In this document: positions 1 through 8,771 of the stretch, one piece after another | Position numbering within the stretch: position 1 is the first letter of the stretch | Layout: each line of letters opens with the position of its first letter | DNA from: Pirellulales bacterium | GTDB lineage: Bacteria > Planctomycetota > Planctomycetia > Pirellulales > JAICIG01 | Assembly: GCA_025927475.1 (NCBI GenBank) | Contig: JAICLL010000011.1 | Span: 1-64,000 of the forward strand | DNA: 64,000 nucleotides | Direction: 5' to 3' | The notes under the pieces: model-generated | What the model was told of the DNA's origin: nothing | What the model saw: only the letters and a program-made list of their open reading frames with translations | Database searches by the model: none | Position numbers and translations under genes: made by a program

Positions 1-177
1 AACCCACACCCGAACAGAGAAGAGGAACCCGTAGCCTCCCTTCCCGATCCTTGTACAATGCAACCAACCTGATTCCTGTGCCCTACTGTCACTCGCTAAC
101 TCGATCGGACGATTCTTCCAGATCACGCTGAACCAAGACACAACGAGTTCCGCCAACTGCTGGACTCCAAACTCGAT
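1..177. other. Leading region with no recognised gene
   Basis: No convincing coding sequence was found here. The frame of the downstream DUF4263 gene stays open back to a TAA at 97-99, and the residues it would encode (for example EFRQLLDS) look like the start of that family, so part of this stretch may belong to a damaged or misframed 5' end of the next gene. Confidence 0.4.
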
Positions 178-723
178 TTGTCGGAGCAAAGTGATATCCG
201 CCCGTTCTTCGCGGACCGGCCGCAACTTTCCGCGTTGATGGGAACCTATGCGCCGGAGGTTGGCTTGGCTGATTTACTGGCTTACGAATTTCCCATCATC
301 GGCGATTTCGCGGCCGATCTCGTTGTCGGAAATAAGCTTCGCGGAGCCTTTTGCTTGATTGAACTGGAAGAAGCGTCAACGAGCGGCATTTTTGTCTCTA
401 TTCGGAATAAGGCGACGAAGGAATGGAGCAGGCGTTTCGAGCATGGCTTTAGCCAATTGGTCGATTGGTTTTACGCCCTGGATGACCTGAAAACTACCAA
501 ACGCTTTGCCAAAGATTTTGGCTATAAACATGCTCGTTTCATTGTCATCCTGGTGATCGGACGATCTGCCGCCTTGTCCGAAGACGATCGCAGCAGACTG
601 AATTGGCGCAGCGAGCGCGTGGTAGTGAATTCGCATTACGTCCATTGCGTAACCTTCGATGATCTATACGAGCACTTGGCGTGGCGATTAAGCCATTATA
701 CCGCGGTGCAGAGTGACGATTAA
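178..723 (+). CDS. Shedu-like DUF4263 nuclease-domain protein, 5' end uncertain
   Basis: The 181-residue product looks like DUF4263, the nuclease domain of Shedu (SduA) antiphage proteins, which belongs to the PD-(D/E)xK nuclease group. Visible marks are GDFAADLVV followed by CLIELEEA (the acidic and E-x-E core), then GFSQLVDWFYAL and FIVILVIGRS. Shedu proteins degrade or nick invading DNA; that role here is inference from the family. The only usual start is TTG at 178, yet family-like sequence continues upstream in frame to the stop at 97-99 without ATG or GTG. The gene may therefore be 5' truncated or frameshifted, or use a rare start such as CTG at 157 or 160. It stands alone, about 15 kb from the main defence island. 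Confidence 0.6.
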   Translation: MSEQSDIRPFFADRPQLSALMGTYAPEVGLADLLAYEFPIIGDFAADLVVGNKLRGAFCLIELEEASTSGIFVSIRNKATKEWSRRFEHGFSQLVDWFYALDDLKTTKRFAKDFGYKHARFIVILVIGRSAALSEDDRSRLNWRSERVVVNSHYVHCVTFDDLYEHLAWRLSHYTAVQSDD

Positions 724-809
724 TCAGGGACCCCGAATCTAATCAGGGAGCCGAATCGCCGCCGCAGTATTGCATCGCCCCACGCCAGGCCGATGCGCTA
801 GCTTCGTCG

Positions 810-2126
810 CTATGCCTCACGCGGCTTTCCCCAGTGCTCGCGATATTCGCGCCGCAAGAGGGCGTCGGCCTCTGGATCGCCGACGATTTGCTCCATCTGC
901 GGATCGAATCGCAGCGACCGGCCCAACCGTGTGGCGATGTTGCCCAAGTGGCAGAGCGAGGTCGAAAGATGCCCGGTCAAGGCGTCGGCGTTGAGCTTCG
1001 CGCCGCCGCGAATGGCCGCGCAGAAATTGGCCACGTGGGCGGCGTCGTCTTGCGGGCCGCGCGGGGCGGCGACGTCGATCGGCGCGTTTCGCTCCCCCAG
1101 CACTTCCAGCTTGCCGCGGCGGCTGAGGAACATCTGGCCCTTCGTTCCATAGAACTCGGCGCCGCTGTCGCATTGGTGCGGATAGTTCGTCGTCCACAGC
1201 CGCTGCTCGTAGATCAGCAGCCGCCGCGCGCCTGGCTTACCACCGCCGGGATACTCGAAAGTGACCTGTTGCGTGTCGGGAAATTCTTCGTCACCGTCGA
1301 GCACGAACTTCCCGCCCGACGCCGACACGCTCGTGGGCTGAGTTTCAACGCCGAGGCCCCAGCGGGCGTAGTCGATGTCGTGAACGCCGTCGTTGCCCAT
1401 GTCGCCGGCGCCGAAGTGATACCACATTGTCCAGCGATGGTGAACGCGGTTGGTGCGATAGGGTATCATCGTGGCCGGCCCGACCCAGTTGTCGTAATCA
1501 AGTCCGGCGGGCGGGTCGGTGTCTTGCCCGCGGCCGATCGAACCGCGGCGTTGAATATTCCAGCACTTGGCCACCAATACGTCGCCGATGATTCCTTCGC
1601 GCAGCAGCTTGACGGCTTCGATCATCATGGGCGTGCTGCGGCATTGCGTGCCGTGCTGCACCAGCGTGCCGTGGCGGGCCGAGGCCTCGACCAGCAGCCG
1701 ACCCTCGCGCAGATTGTGCGAGATCGGCTTTTCCACGTAGACGTGTTTGCCGGCGTCGCAGGCGAGAATGGCGGCGGGCGAGTGCCAATGGTCGGGCGTG
1801 GTGACGAGCACCGCGTCGACCGACTTATCGTCGAGGATGCGCCGCAAATCGGCCACCGCCCGATGGCCCTCCACGCCCAGGTTCTTGGCCGCCGCCTGGA
1901 GCCGAGCTTGATCGACGTCGCAGACATAGGCCAGCTCGACATTCGGCACGCTTTGGAAAAGTTTTGCGTCGTGCGTGCCTCGCTCTCCGCAACCAATCAG
2001 GCCGACGATCAACTTGTCGTTTGGTCCCTTCGCCGCCGCGCTGGCCCGCGCGGCGAGGCTGGCTGTGGCGAGGCCGGCCGACGCCATCCGCACAAAACCG
2101 CGGCGGTCGGTAGTCCCTTGCTTCAT
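810..2126 (-). CDS. Gfo/Idh/MocA family oxidoreductase, Tat-exported
   Basis: This 438-residue NAD(P)-dependent oxidoreductase is of the type planctomycetes carry in many copies, usually linked to sugar or polyol oxidation. The N-terminus has a twin-arginine signal (RRGFVRMASAG, residues 8-18) followed by an alanine-rich stretch, so export through Tat is likely. The Rossmann motif is VGLIGCGERG, and the family's EKPISHN motif supplies the conserved lysine. The C-terminal half is the usual alpha/beta oxidoreductase domain. It overlaps the stop of the upstream ThuA-like gene by 4 bases, so the two are co-transcribed and probably act on the same substrate. The substrate cannot be read from sequence. 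Confidence 0.88.
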   Translation of the reverse strand: MKQGTTDRRGFVRMASAGLATASLAARASAAAKGPNDKLIVGLIGCGERGTHDAKLFQSVPNVELAYVCDVDQARLQAAAKNLGVEGHRAVADLRRILDDKSVDAVLVTTPDHWHSPAAILACDAGKHVYVEKPISHNLREGRLLVEASARHGTLVQHGTQCRSTPMMIEAVKLLREGIIGDVLVAKCWNIQRRGSIGRGQDTDPPAGLDYDNWVGPATMIPYRTNRVHHRWTMWYHFGAGDMGNDGVHDIDYARWGLGVETQPTSVSASGGKFVLDGDEEFPDTQQVTFEYPGGGKPGARRLLIYEQRLWTTNYPHQCDSGAEFYGTKGQMFLSRRGKLEVLGERNAPIDVAAPRGPQDDAAHVANFCAAIRGGAKLNADALTGHLSTSLCHLGNIATRLGRSLRFDPQMEQIVGDPEADALLRREYREHWGKPREA

Positions 2127-2884
2127 GGCGCTCTCCTTTCCACTTCGCGGCCGGCGGTCCAGAACAGCGCATTGGCCAACATGCGGCGGAAGCCGGGCTG
2201 CTGGAACGTCTCTTCGCCGCCGAGCGACGTGTAGAAGACTCGCCCGCTCTTGTACTCGCGCACCCAGGCTACGTCTTCCGCCGGCTCGCCGTCGATCGTG
2301 CCGCGCAGCAACACGCGCACGTCGCCGGCGTGCCCGGAGTTTTTATAGAGCGGTTCGCTGGCGCGTGTGATTTCGACGCCTTCGAGCACCGGGTGCTGCT
2401 TCGCCTCGGCGACTTTCTCGATGGTGCTTACCGGACCTTTCGGATAGTGCATGTGGTAATTGCCGCCCAGCACCTCATGATCGAACTCCAGCCAGGTTTG
2501 CACGGCGTGGCTGGCGGTGCGCACGGCCACGACCGGCCGCCCGCCGGTCACATATTTCTTGAAGCGATCGAGCTGCTCGCCTTTCAACTCCATCCGTTTG
2601 AAGAACACCAGCGCCACGTCGCAATCGTCGAGTTGCTCCAGTCCGGGCAGATCGTCAACGGCTCGGCGCACGACTCGCGTGCAGCGCATGTGGTAGTTCT
2701 GTTCCAGATACTTCTGGAACGGCGGCAGCGATTCTTCGGAGTGATAGGTAGGACAGCCCGACAAAATGCACACGCGCAGTGGGCTTGGCGGGCGCCGCTC
2801 TTCAGCCGCTGCCGCGGCACTGGTTGCCGACGCGGCCAGCAAGAGAAAAACCGCATATCGCAAGGGCATCGCGACGTTTTGCAT
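2123..2884 (-). CDS. ThuA-like domain protein, secreted
   Basis: The protein has 253 residues with a signal peptide (hydrophobic core AVFLLLAASATSAAAA) and a ThuA-like class I glutamine amidotransferase fold. ThuA proteins are associated with trehalose or other sugar use; in planctomycetes they commonly sit beside Gfo/Idh/MocA oxidoreductases, as here. Conserved-looking segments are RVCILSGCPTYHSEES near the mature N-terminus, GGRPVVAVRTASHA, and HPVLEGV before the C-terminal WVREYKSGRVFYTSLG. A second ATG at 2869 is an alternative start. Its stop overlaps the oxidoreductase start by 4 bases, showing an operon. Confidence 0.82.
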   Translation of the reverse strand: MQNVAMPLRYAVFLLLAASATSAAAAAEERRPPSPLRVCILSGCPTYHSEESLPPFQKYLEQNYHMRCTRVVRRAVDDLPGLEQLDDCDVALVFFKRMELKGEQLDRFKKYVTGGRPVVAVRTASHAVQTWLEFDHEVLGGNYHMHYPKGPVSTIEKVAEAKQHPVLEGVEITRASEPLYKNSGHAGDVRVLLRGTIDGEPAEDVAWVREYKSGRVFYTSLGGEETFQQPGFRRMLANALFWTAGREVERRAP

Positions 2885-2991
2885 AACACACCTCAGAATT
2901 ATCCGTGGCGGCTGGAAGACGCGATTCCCATCTTATCTGAACTGGGCGCGGCGCGTAGGCTGGGCCGAGCGCAGCAAGTTTCACCATTGGC

Positions 2992-3648
2992 CTAGGAGCG
3001 AACCAGTTCCAACGTCGCCCACAAGCTCGGGTCTTCGCGGTAAGGAAACTGCGGCGAGCAATGAAAGGGCTGCTCGCCGAGCTCGCGGTCGACCACGGCA
3101 TAGGTAAAGCCGAGCCGCGGGTTTTCCGTCGGGTCGAAACCGGTCAGAGCGGCCGCCGGAATATGCCCTTCGAGCAAATAACCGTCGGGCCGCTTCTCGC
3201 GCCGCACGCGCAGCACGCCGGGCCGCACCGGCTTGGCGTGCTCTTTGGCGCGGTGGATCAGCATTTGATCGGCGGCGGGCTCGTCGAGTCCCCGGCCCGC
3301 GCCGCCGGGCATAAACATGAACTGGTGGCAAAACCGGCTCGCGCGGTGAATGTTGTGCGTGTCGCGCGTATCGATCCAGATCCGCACGCCGTCGCTGTCT
3401 TCCGGGCGGGTTTCGCGGCACCAGGGCGGCTGCCGCTTGCCGCGCACTGAGGCCGCAAATGCCAGCCCGGCGTCGCTCCAGGCCAGCCGCATTTCGGCAA
3501 AGGTCGGCTGGGCGTCGATCTCAGACAGATCGAGCAACCGATAAGTCTCGTCGAGCCCCGCCCCCTGATCGGTCCAGAGCGGTTCGTGATACCGGCAGGG
3601 CAGCGAAAAGCGGAACAGAAAACTCGAGGGAAGCAGTGAAGCAGTCAT
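2992..3648 (-). CDS. CBM9-like (carbohydrate-binding family 9-like) domain protein
   Basis: This 218-residue protein has the pattern of a family 9-like carbohydrate-binding, DOMON-type beta-sandwich. It begins near WTDQGAGLDETYRLLDLSEI, continues through MRLAWSDAGLAFAASVRG and EDSDGVRIWIDTRDTHN, and ends YREDPSLWATLELVRS. Such domains occur in planctomycete proteins of unknown role and may bind sugars. No signal peptide is evident. It is transcribed away from rplU and lies just upstream of the ThuA/oxidoreductase pair on the same strand, separated by about 107 bases. The substrate is unknown. Confidence 0.6.
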   Translation of the reverse strand: MTASLLPSSFLFRFSLPCRYHEPLWTDQGAGLDETYRLLDLSEIDAQPTFAEMRLAWSDAGLAFAASVRGKRQPPWCRETRPEDSDGVRIWIDTRDTHNIHRASRFCHQFMFMPGGAGRGLDEPAADQMLIHRAKEHAKPVRPGVLRVRREKRPDGYLLEGHIPAAALTGFDPTENPRLGFTYAVVDRELGEQPFHCSPQFPYREDPSLWATLELVRS

Positions 3649-3709
3649 GATGAGCCATTATACTGGGTCGGCCAGCCGCCGCCGAGGTGCTGACGCCTGT
3701 CGAAGACGT

Positions 3710-3732
3710 ACGGCACGGAGTCCGTTCCCTAC
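3710..3732 (+). repeat. Interspersed stem-loop repeat, copy A (partial)
   Basis: ACGGCACGGAGTCCGTTCCC followed by TAC. It matches three other copies at about 37.6, 37.7 and 40.2 kb. The full form begins GGAACGG and ends CCGTTCC, giving a 7-base-pair stem; this copy lacks the first bases of the left arm. Confidence 0.7.
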
Positions 3733-3884
3733 CGACGTCGAGCGTAAGATCTGCCCATTACCATCCGATACTTACCCTCCTTACGAGATGCGGAAAACGC
3801 CGCTAAAAACCACTCGACCCGGCCTTCCCGATCTGGTACGCTAATGGGCTTGAATTTTGAAGCATCAAATCGCTGGAAATTAAG

Positions 3885-4193
3885 ATGTACGCAATCATCG
3901 CGGACGGGGGCCGACAATACCGTGTGAGCGAGGGCGACGAATTGCTCGTCGACTATCGCGACACGCAAAAGGGCGAACAGGTTACTTTTGGCCGGGTGTT
4001 GGCCGTCGGGGGCGACAGCCCGCGGCTGGGTCAGCCGTCGGTCGACGGCGCCGTGGTCAAAGCCGAAGTGCTTGGCCCCGAACTCGGGCCGAAGTTGGTT
4101 GTTCAAAAGCTCCGCCGCCGCAAAAACTCGCGCCGCAAAACCGGCCACCGGCAACTCTTCACACGCGTGCGGATCCAGGCGATCGAAGCCTAG
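3885..4193 (+). CDS. rplU: 50S ribosomal protein L21
   Basis: The 102-residue product is L21, which binds 23S rRNA in the large ribosomal subunit. It starts MYAIIADGGRQYRVSEGDEL, the family signature, and ends with the basic stretch KLRRRKNSRRKTGHRQLFTRVRIQAI. Length is normal. Ribosomal protein L27 (rpmA), the usual neighbour of rplU, does not follow; instead the next gene is convergent. A GAAATTAAG stretch lies before the ATG but there is no strong ribosome-binding site. Confidence 0.96.
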   Translation: MYAIIADGGRQYRVSEGDELLVDYRDTQKGEQVTFGRVLAVGGDSPRLGQPSVDGAVVKAEVLGPELGPKLVVQKLRRRKNSRRKTGHRQLFTRVRIQAIEA

Positions 4194-4257
4194 CGCCGGG
4201 GGCGCCAGTTTCGCGGGGCGAAAGGCAACTTTGCGCTCCTCAAATTCCGGCAACCCT

Positions 4258-5778
4258 TCATATTCCGGCAACCATGTAGGGATACCTGTTGTTGCGCGCG
4301 GGATCGCACAGCCCGGCGGTATTGAACGGCCGAATCGCGGCGGCCACCTGCCTTTCAAACGCGCGAATCTCGGCCTGCGATGCCGGACCTCGCTCCTCCG
4401 TGAGCTCGATGAGTTGGCGATAAGCTTCGTCGAGCGCCGCGCCAAAAGCGGCGTCCTGGGCCAACAGAAACCCGCCGGTCCTGTTGGCGCCGCTGCGCCG
4501 CCGCATCTCGCAGGTATGGGCGGCGGCAAAATAAAACATGGCGAAGGCCGCGAACAACTCGAACTGGCCGAGCGCTCGATAGCAGCCGTGTACCAACCTG
4601 TCTAAGTGCGAAATCTCAGCTTGCACGGCGCGATCATAGTCGGCCAGCGCCGCCGGAAACCACGGCTTGTTCCATGCTTGCTCGATGATCTCTACCAATC
4701 GCTCAATGCCCGAGAGCGTGTGGGCGTTGCCGGTGCTATGCAGCGCATCGAGCGTGTAAGCGGTGGTCGGCAGCATGGCCCAGCCGAGTGCGGCGGCGCG
4801 CCGCAGGCGATGCTGCAAGCGGCCCGTTCGCCGCAAGCCGCCGGGCGGATCGACCAGCCGCGCGTCGGCGAATTGCCGCTGAATTGAGGGGAACCGCGCG
4901 AGCCATGCGGACCATTCCTCGACGGCATTGAGCGAAGATTGCGCCGGCCAGCGATTTTGATCGAGCATCCAGCCGGCGCTGGTTACGCCGTTGCCGAATC
5001 GCAACACCCACATCCAGCCGCCGTCGCATAGATGGTGCAAGGCGGCATCGTCGCAATTAAACGGATGCTCATCGCCGCCACTGCCGGCTTCGAGCAGCAT
5101 CTCTTGCCAACGACGAACATTTTCGAAGTGCCCGTAGACGGCGCGCGAATGGGTGCGCATGCGGTCTGGCTGATCGGCAACATTCAACCATCGTGCCAGG
5201 GCCCGCCCCTCGCCCGATGCGTCGATCAGAAACGCAGCGGCAATGCGGAAGCGGCGTCCCTCGCTTGTTCCCGACAAGACCCAGGGCGGACCACCGGAAA
5301 TCTGTTCAATTTCCGCGCGTTCGAGGTACGGAATGCCGGCGGCTTGCACCTCGCCGAGCAAAAAATGATCGAACTGCGCGCGCAGCCAGTGCGTGTCGGC
5401 GTCGTCGGCGGAGAGGCTGGCCGCCACCAGCAGTTCGTTGCCATGGTTAGGCCGCGGCCGCCATGGCAGGCCCGCTTCGTGATGGTAGTAGCTGAACCCG
5501 CGCTTCAGGCCGCACACTAGGTTCGGATATGCCCGCTGCCAAGAACCATATTCGGCCAAGGGCGCGACGCGCGGCAGATCGTAGCGCCGCGCCAGATCGG
5601 ACAAGACCAGATCGGCCAGCGGCGTGGCCGACTCACCGAGAGCAAACCGCGGATGCGCTCCTCGCTCGATCAGCAGCGGTTTCAGGCCAAGTTGCTTGAT
5701 GAGCAATGCCATCAGGCTCCCGCCGAAACCGGCCCCCAGAATTGCAATATCGGCCTGGTAGCGAGATTCCACCGTCAT
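4258..5778 (-). CDS. FAD-dependent oxidoreductase, flavin halogenase-like
   Basis: The 506-residue flavoprotein is of the tryptophan-halogenase-like group. The FAD-binding GxGxxG motif is GAGFGGS at residues 15-21, followed by LLIERGAHPRFALGESATP, which matches the halogenase pattern after the first beta-alpha-beta unit. The family's WxWxIP segment is represented by WMWVLRFGNG, so the final I-P is not kept and true halogenase activity is doubtful. The distal third is helical. The gene follows the DUF4190-like membrane protein with a 3-base gap, suggesting co-transcription. It could instead be a monooxygenase or a reductase acting on a lipid or pigment; the substrate is unknown. Confidence 0.72.
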   Translation of the reverse strand: MTVESRYQADIAILGAGFGGSLMALLIKQLGLKPLLIERGAHPRFALGESATPLADLVLSDLARRYDLPRVAPLAEYGSWQRAYPNLVCGLKRGFSYYHHEAGLPWRPRPNHGNELLVAASLSADDADTHWLRAQFDHFLLGEVQAAGIPYLERAEIEQISGGPPWVLSGTSEGRRFRIAAAFLIDASGEGRALARWLNVADQPDRMRTHSRAVYGHFENVRRWQEMLLEAGSGGDEHPFNCDDAALHHLCDGGWMWVLRFGNGVTSAGWMLDQNRWPAQSSLNAVEEWSAWLARFPSIQRQFADARLVDPPGGLRRTGRLQHRLRRAAALGWAMLPTTAYTLDALHSTGNAHTLSGIERLVEIIEQAWNKPWFPAALADYDRAVQAEISHLDRLVHGCYRALGQFELFAAFAMFYFAAAHTCEMRRRSGANRTGGFLLAQDAAFGAALDEAYRQLIELTEERGPASQAEIRAFERQVAAAIRPFNTAGLCDPARNNRYPYMVAGI

Positions 5779-5781
5779 GCG

Positions 5782-6249
5782 TCAGCGCGTCCATTGCGCG
5801 AACATCTCATACAACATGACGACCAACGGAATGCAGCCCAGAACGCCCATCACCAAGCCGAAAATCGCTCGACCCATGCCGTACAGCTTAGGGTTGCGGC
5901 GGAGATGCACGATGGCGATGACGCCCAGGATCACCGAGATGGGAGCCGGGAAACAGAGCACCGAGAACAGCCCAAAATAGCCGGCCGCGATGGCCCAGCC
6001 GGAGCGGCCGACTGGCAGCAGCATGCGGATGGCCGGGTCATCGCCCAACGGGGCCGGGGCGGGGTAGCGCGTGTGAGCATCGGCCGACGGCGCGAAGGGC
6101 GACGCCAGATCGGCCAACACCACTGTGCCTTCCGGCGCCGGAACCTGGTTGACGGCCTCACAATGCGGGCAGCGCACACTTCTACCGGCTTGTTCGTCGG
6201 GCGCGCGCAGCGACTGAGAGCAGCCCGTGCAGACAAGATCGATCGGCAT
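5782..6249 (-). CDS. Zinc-ribbon and DUF4190-like membrane protein
   Basis: This 155-residue protein begins with a short zinc ribbon: C7-x2-C10 (CTGC) and C27-x2-C30 (CPHC). A proline/alanine-rich linker follows, then two hydrophobic segments (WAIAAGYFGLFSVLCFPAPI and IFGLVMGVLGCIPLVVMLY) separated by a short loop containing LGVIAIVHLRRNP, as in DUF4190 proteins. The role is unknown. It is sandwiched between the prolyl oligopeptidase and the halogenase-like gene on the same strand with short gaps. Confidence 0.65.
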   Translation of the reverse strand: MPIDLVCTGCSQSLRAPDEQAGRSVRCPHCEAVNQVPAPEGTVVLADLASPFAPSADAHTRYPAPAPLGDDPAIRMLLPVGRSGWAIAAGYFGLFSVLCFPAPISVILGVIAIVHLRRNPKLYGMGRAIFGLVMGVLGCIPLVVMLYEMFAQWTR

Positions 6250-6302
6250 GGCGGTAAGCGGGTTTCCGCGAGGTTGGCAAAGGTCGAGATCGGCGATCGT
6301 TT

Positions 6303-8576
6303 CTACTGGCTCGCCGGCGTCTCGATATCGAGTACCTTGACCAGGAAGGCATAGCCATCGGCCAGCTCTTCGATGGCTTTGCTGGTGGGCAGGCCGGCGC
6401 CGTGGCCGGCGCTGGTCTCGATGCGGATTAGCACCGGCGCGGGTCCAGCTTGGGCCGCCTGCAGCGCCGCGGCAAACTTGAAGCTGTGCGCCGGCACCAC
6501 GCGGTCGTCGTGGTCGGCGGTGGTCACCAGTGTCGGTGGATAGTGGGTGCCCGGCTTGATGTTGTGCAGCGGCGAATAAGCGTGCAGCGTTCGGAAATGC
6601 TCGGCGTCGTCCGAGGAACCATATTCCGAGGCCCAGGCCCAGCCGATGGTGAACTTATGAAAGCGGAGCATGTCCATTACGCCCACGCCGGGCAGGGCCG
6701 CCCCATAGAGTTCGGGCCGTTGCGTCAGGCACGCTCCCACCAGCAAACCGCCGTTGCTGCGCCCGCTGATGGCCAGCTTCTCGCGCGAGGTATAGCCGTG
6801 GTCGATCAGCCACTCCGCCGCCGCGATGAAGTCGTCAAACACGTTCTGCTTTTTCTCTTTCATGCCGGCTTCATGCCACGCCCGGCCGTACTCGCCGCCG
6901 CCGCGCAGATTGGGCATGGCGTACAGCCCGCCCATCTCGAGCCACACCAGTCGGCCCACCGAAAATGACGGCGACAGCGAAATGTCGAAACCGCCGTAGC
7001 CATAAAGGTAGGTGGGGGTTTGCGGATCGGGCTGTTGCCCCTTGCGGTGCGTCAGAAACATCGGCACCCGCGTGCCGTCTTTGCTCTCGTAAAAGACCTG
7101 CTCGGTCTCGTAATCGTCGGACGCGAAGCCGACCTTCGGGCGCCGAAAGACTTCGCTGCGGTCCGCCGCCAGATCATAGCGATAGATGGTCGTCGGTGTC
7201 GTGAAGCTGGTAAACGAGTAAAATGTCTCTTTGTCTCCGCGCCGTCCGGTGAACCCGCCCGCCGTGCCGATGCCGGGCAAATCCAACTCGCCCTTCGCCT
7301 CGCCGCCGAGGTCGAACATCCGCACCTGGCTGCGAGCGTCTTTGAGATACAGAGCGAAGAACCGCTCGCCCACCACGCTCACGGCCTCCAGCACGTCGTC
7401 GGCCTCAGGCACGATCTCTTTCCACGATTCGCGGTCGGGCCTGGCCACGTCGATCGCCACAATGCAGTTGCGCGGGGCGCCGAGGTCGGTGCGCACCCAG
7501 AATACGTCGCCATCGTTGTCGATGAACTCATAGCGGGCCTCGAAACCCGAAAGCAGCTCGACCACTTCGGCGTCGGGCTTTTGCAGGTCGAGATAAAACA
7601 GGTTGTTCTTCCGCTCGGTGCCGTGCGTCACGGTGATCACCAGCCAGCGACCGTCGTCGGTGGCCTGACCATGAAAGCCCCATTCCTTTTCGTCGCGGCG
7701 CTCGTAGACCAGCCGGTCGTCGGCTTGCGGCGTGCCGATCTTGTGATAGTACAGCTTTTGAAAATAGTTTTGCGCCGTAAGCTGCTCGCCCTTGGCCGGC
7801 TCATCGTAGCGGCTGTAATAAAAACCTTCGCCGTCTTTGCTCCAGCTTGCTCCGGAAAACTTGACCCATTGCAGATGATCGTCCAGGTCTTTGCCGCTTT
7901 CGACGTCGCGCACGCGCCATTCCTGCCAGTCGGAGCCGGCGTTGGCCAACCCGTAGGCCAGCCGTCGGCCGTCGTCGCTGACCGCCGTGCCCGACAGGGC
8001 GATGGTGCCCTCGGCCGACAGCGCGTTGGGGTCGAGCAGCAGCTTTGGCTGGGCCTCCAGCGAGGGCGCCCAATACAACACGTTCTGGTTTTGCAGTCCG
8101 TCGTTACGGGTATAAAAATATCGTCCGCCGCGCTGGCTGGGCACGCCGAATTTTTCGTAGTTCCACAGTTCGGTGAGCCGCTGGCGCAGCCGCTCGCGCT
8201 GCGGAATTTTTTCCAAAAAGGCGAACGTCAGTTTGTTTTCGGCCGCGATCCAGGCGCGGCTTTCCGGACTATCGGGATCTTCAAGCCAGCGATAGGGGTC
8301 GGCCACCTGAGTGCCGTGATAATCGTCGACCTGCTCGCCGCGCCGGGCGTCGGGGTAGTCAAAAGCGGTGGAATTGGTCACGTCGTCGCGATCTGCATTC
8401 GTTATGGCTGAATTGTCCCGCGTCGCTTCGTCCTGAGATTCTTTGCGTGGGCCGCCTTCGCTCGCAAGAGCCTTTTGTGTCGGCGCGGCCTGACGCGAGC
8501 AGGCCGGCAAACTAACCACGATCAATCCTATCAAGAAAAAGAGCGAGGCGCGGCGGCGGCAAATCGAGGCAAACAC
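6303..8576 (-). CDS. Prolyl oligopeptidase family serine peptidase (S9A), lipoprotein
   Basis: The 757-residue S9A peptidase cleaves peptides after proline. The N-terminus is a lipoprotein signal with lipobox LPAC (after FFLIGLIVVS), so the enzyme is probably membrane anchored outside the cytoplasm. The beta-propeller domain starts near DPYRWLEDPDSPESRAWI. The catalytic serine lies in GRSNGG (Ser607), the aspartate in DHDDRVVPAHS and the histidine in SAGHGAG (His725), so the triad is complete. Length is normal for S9A plus the lipoprotein leader. It is transcribed divergently from the methyltransferase gene. Confidence 0.92.
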   Translation of the reverse strand: MFASICRRRASLFFLIGLIVVSLPACSRQAAPTQKALASEGGPRKESQDEATRDNSAITNADRDDVTNSTAFDYPDARRGEQVDDYHGTQVADPYRWLEDPDSPESRAWIAAENKLTFAFLEKIPQRERLRQRLTELWNYEKFGVPSQRGGRYFYTRNDGLQNQNVLYWAPSLEAQPKLLLDPNALSAEGTIALSGTAVSDDGRRLAYGLANAGSDWQEWRVRDVESGKDLDDHLQWVKFSGASWSKDGEGFYYSRYDEPAKGEQLTAQNYFQKLYYHKIGTPQADDRLVYERRDEKEWGFHGQATDDGRWLVITVTHGTERKNNLFYLDLQKPDAEVVELLSGFEARYEFIDNDGDVFWVRTDLGAPRNCIVAIDVARPDRESWKEIVPEADDVLEAVSVVGERFFALYLKDARSQVRMFDLGGEAKGELDLPGIGTAGGFTGRRGDKETFYSFTSFTTPTTIYRYDLAADRSEVFRRPKVGFASDDYETEQVFYESKDGTRVPMFLTHRKGQQPDPQTPTYLYGYGGFDISLSPSFSVGRLVWLEMGGLYAMPNLRGGGEYGRAWHEAGMKEKKQNVFDDFIAAAEWLIDHGYTSREKLAISGRSNGGLLVGACLTQRPELYGAALPGVGVMDMLRFHKFTIGWAWASEYGSSDDAEHFRTLHAYSPLHNIKPGTHYPPTLVTTADHDDRVVPAHSFKFAAALQAAQAGPAPVLIRIETSAGHGAGLPTSKAIEELADGYAFLVKVLDIETPASQ

Positions 8577-8771
8577 AGCGGTTTCTCCGGTCGGTCAAGC
8601 TTCGACGACCATTGGAGCGATTGAATCCGCGGAGTGCAAGCGCCCGTTTTCTTGCGCCATGCGTTGAACTTGCAGCTCTTGAGCACCATACTCATAGAAG
8701 TGCGAGGAACTGGCGTCATGCCTCGTTTGCGGAAGTGGTCCGCGAAAGATTCGCAGGCGTACGGAGAATCA

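Noticed and set aside
834-2234. Long plus-strand open frame opposite the oxidoreductase gene
   Set aside because: It is a shadow of the Gfo/Idh/MocA gene; its product has no family features. The same applies to long antisense frames at 7020-8411, 44588-46459, 53537-54553 and 54821-56344.
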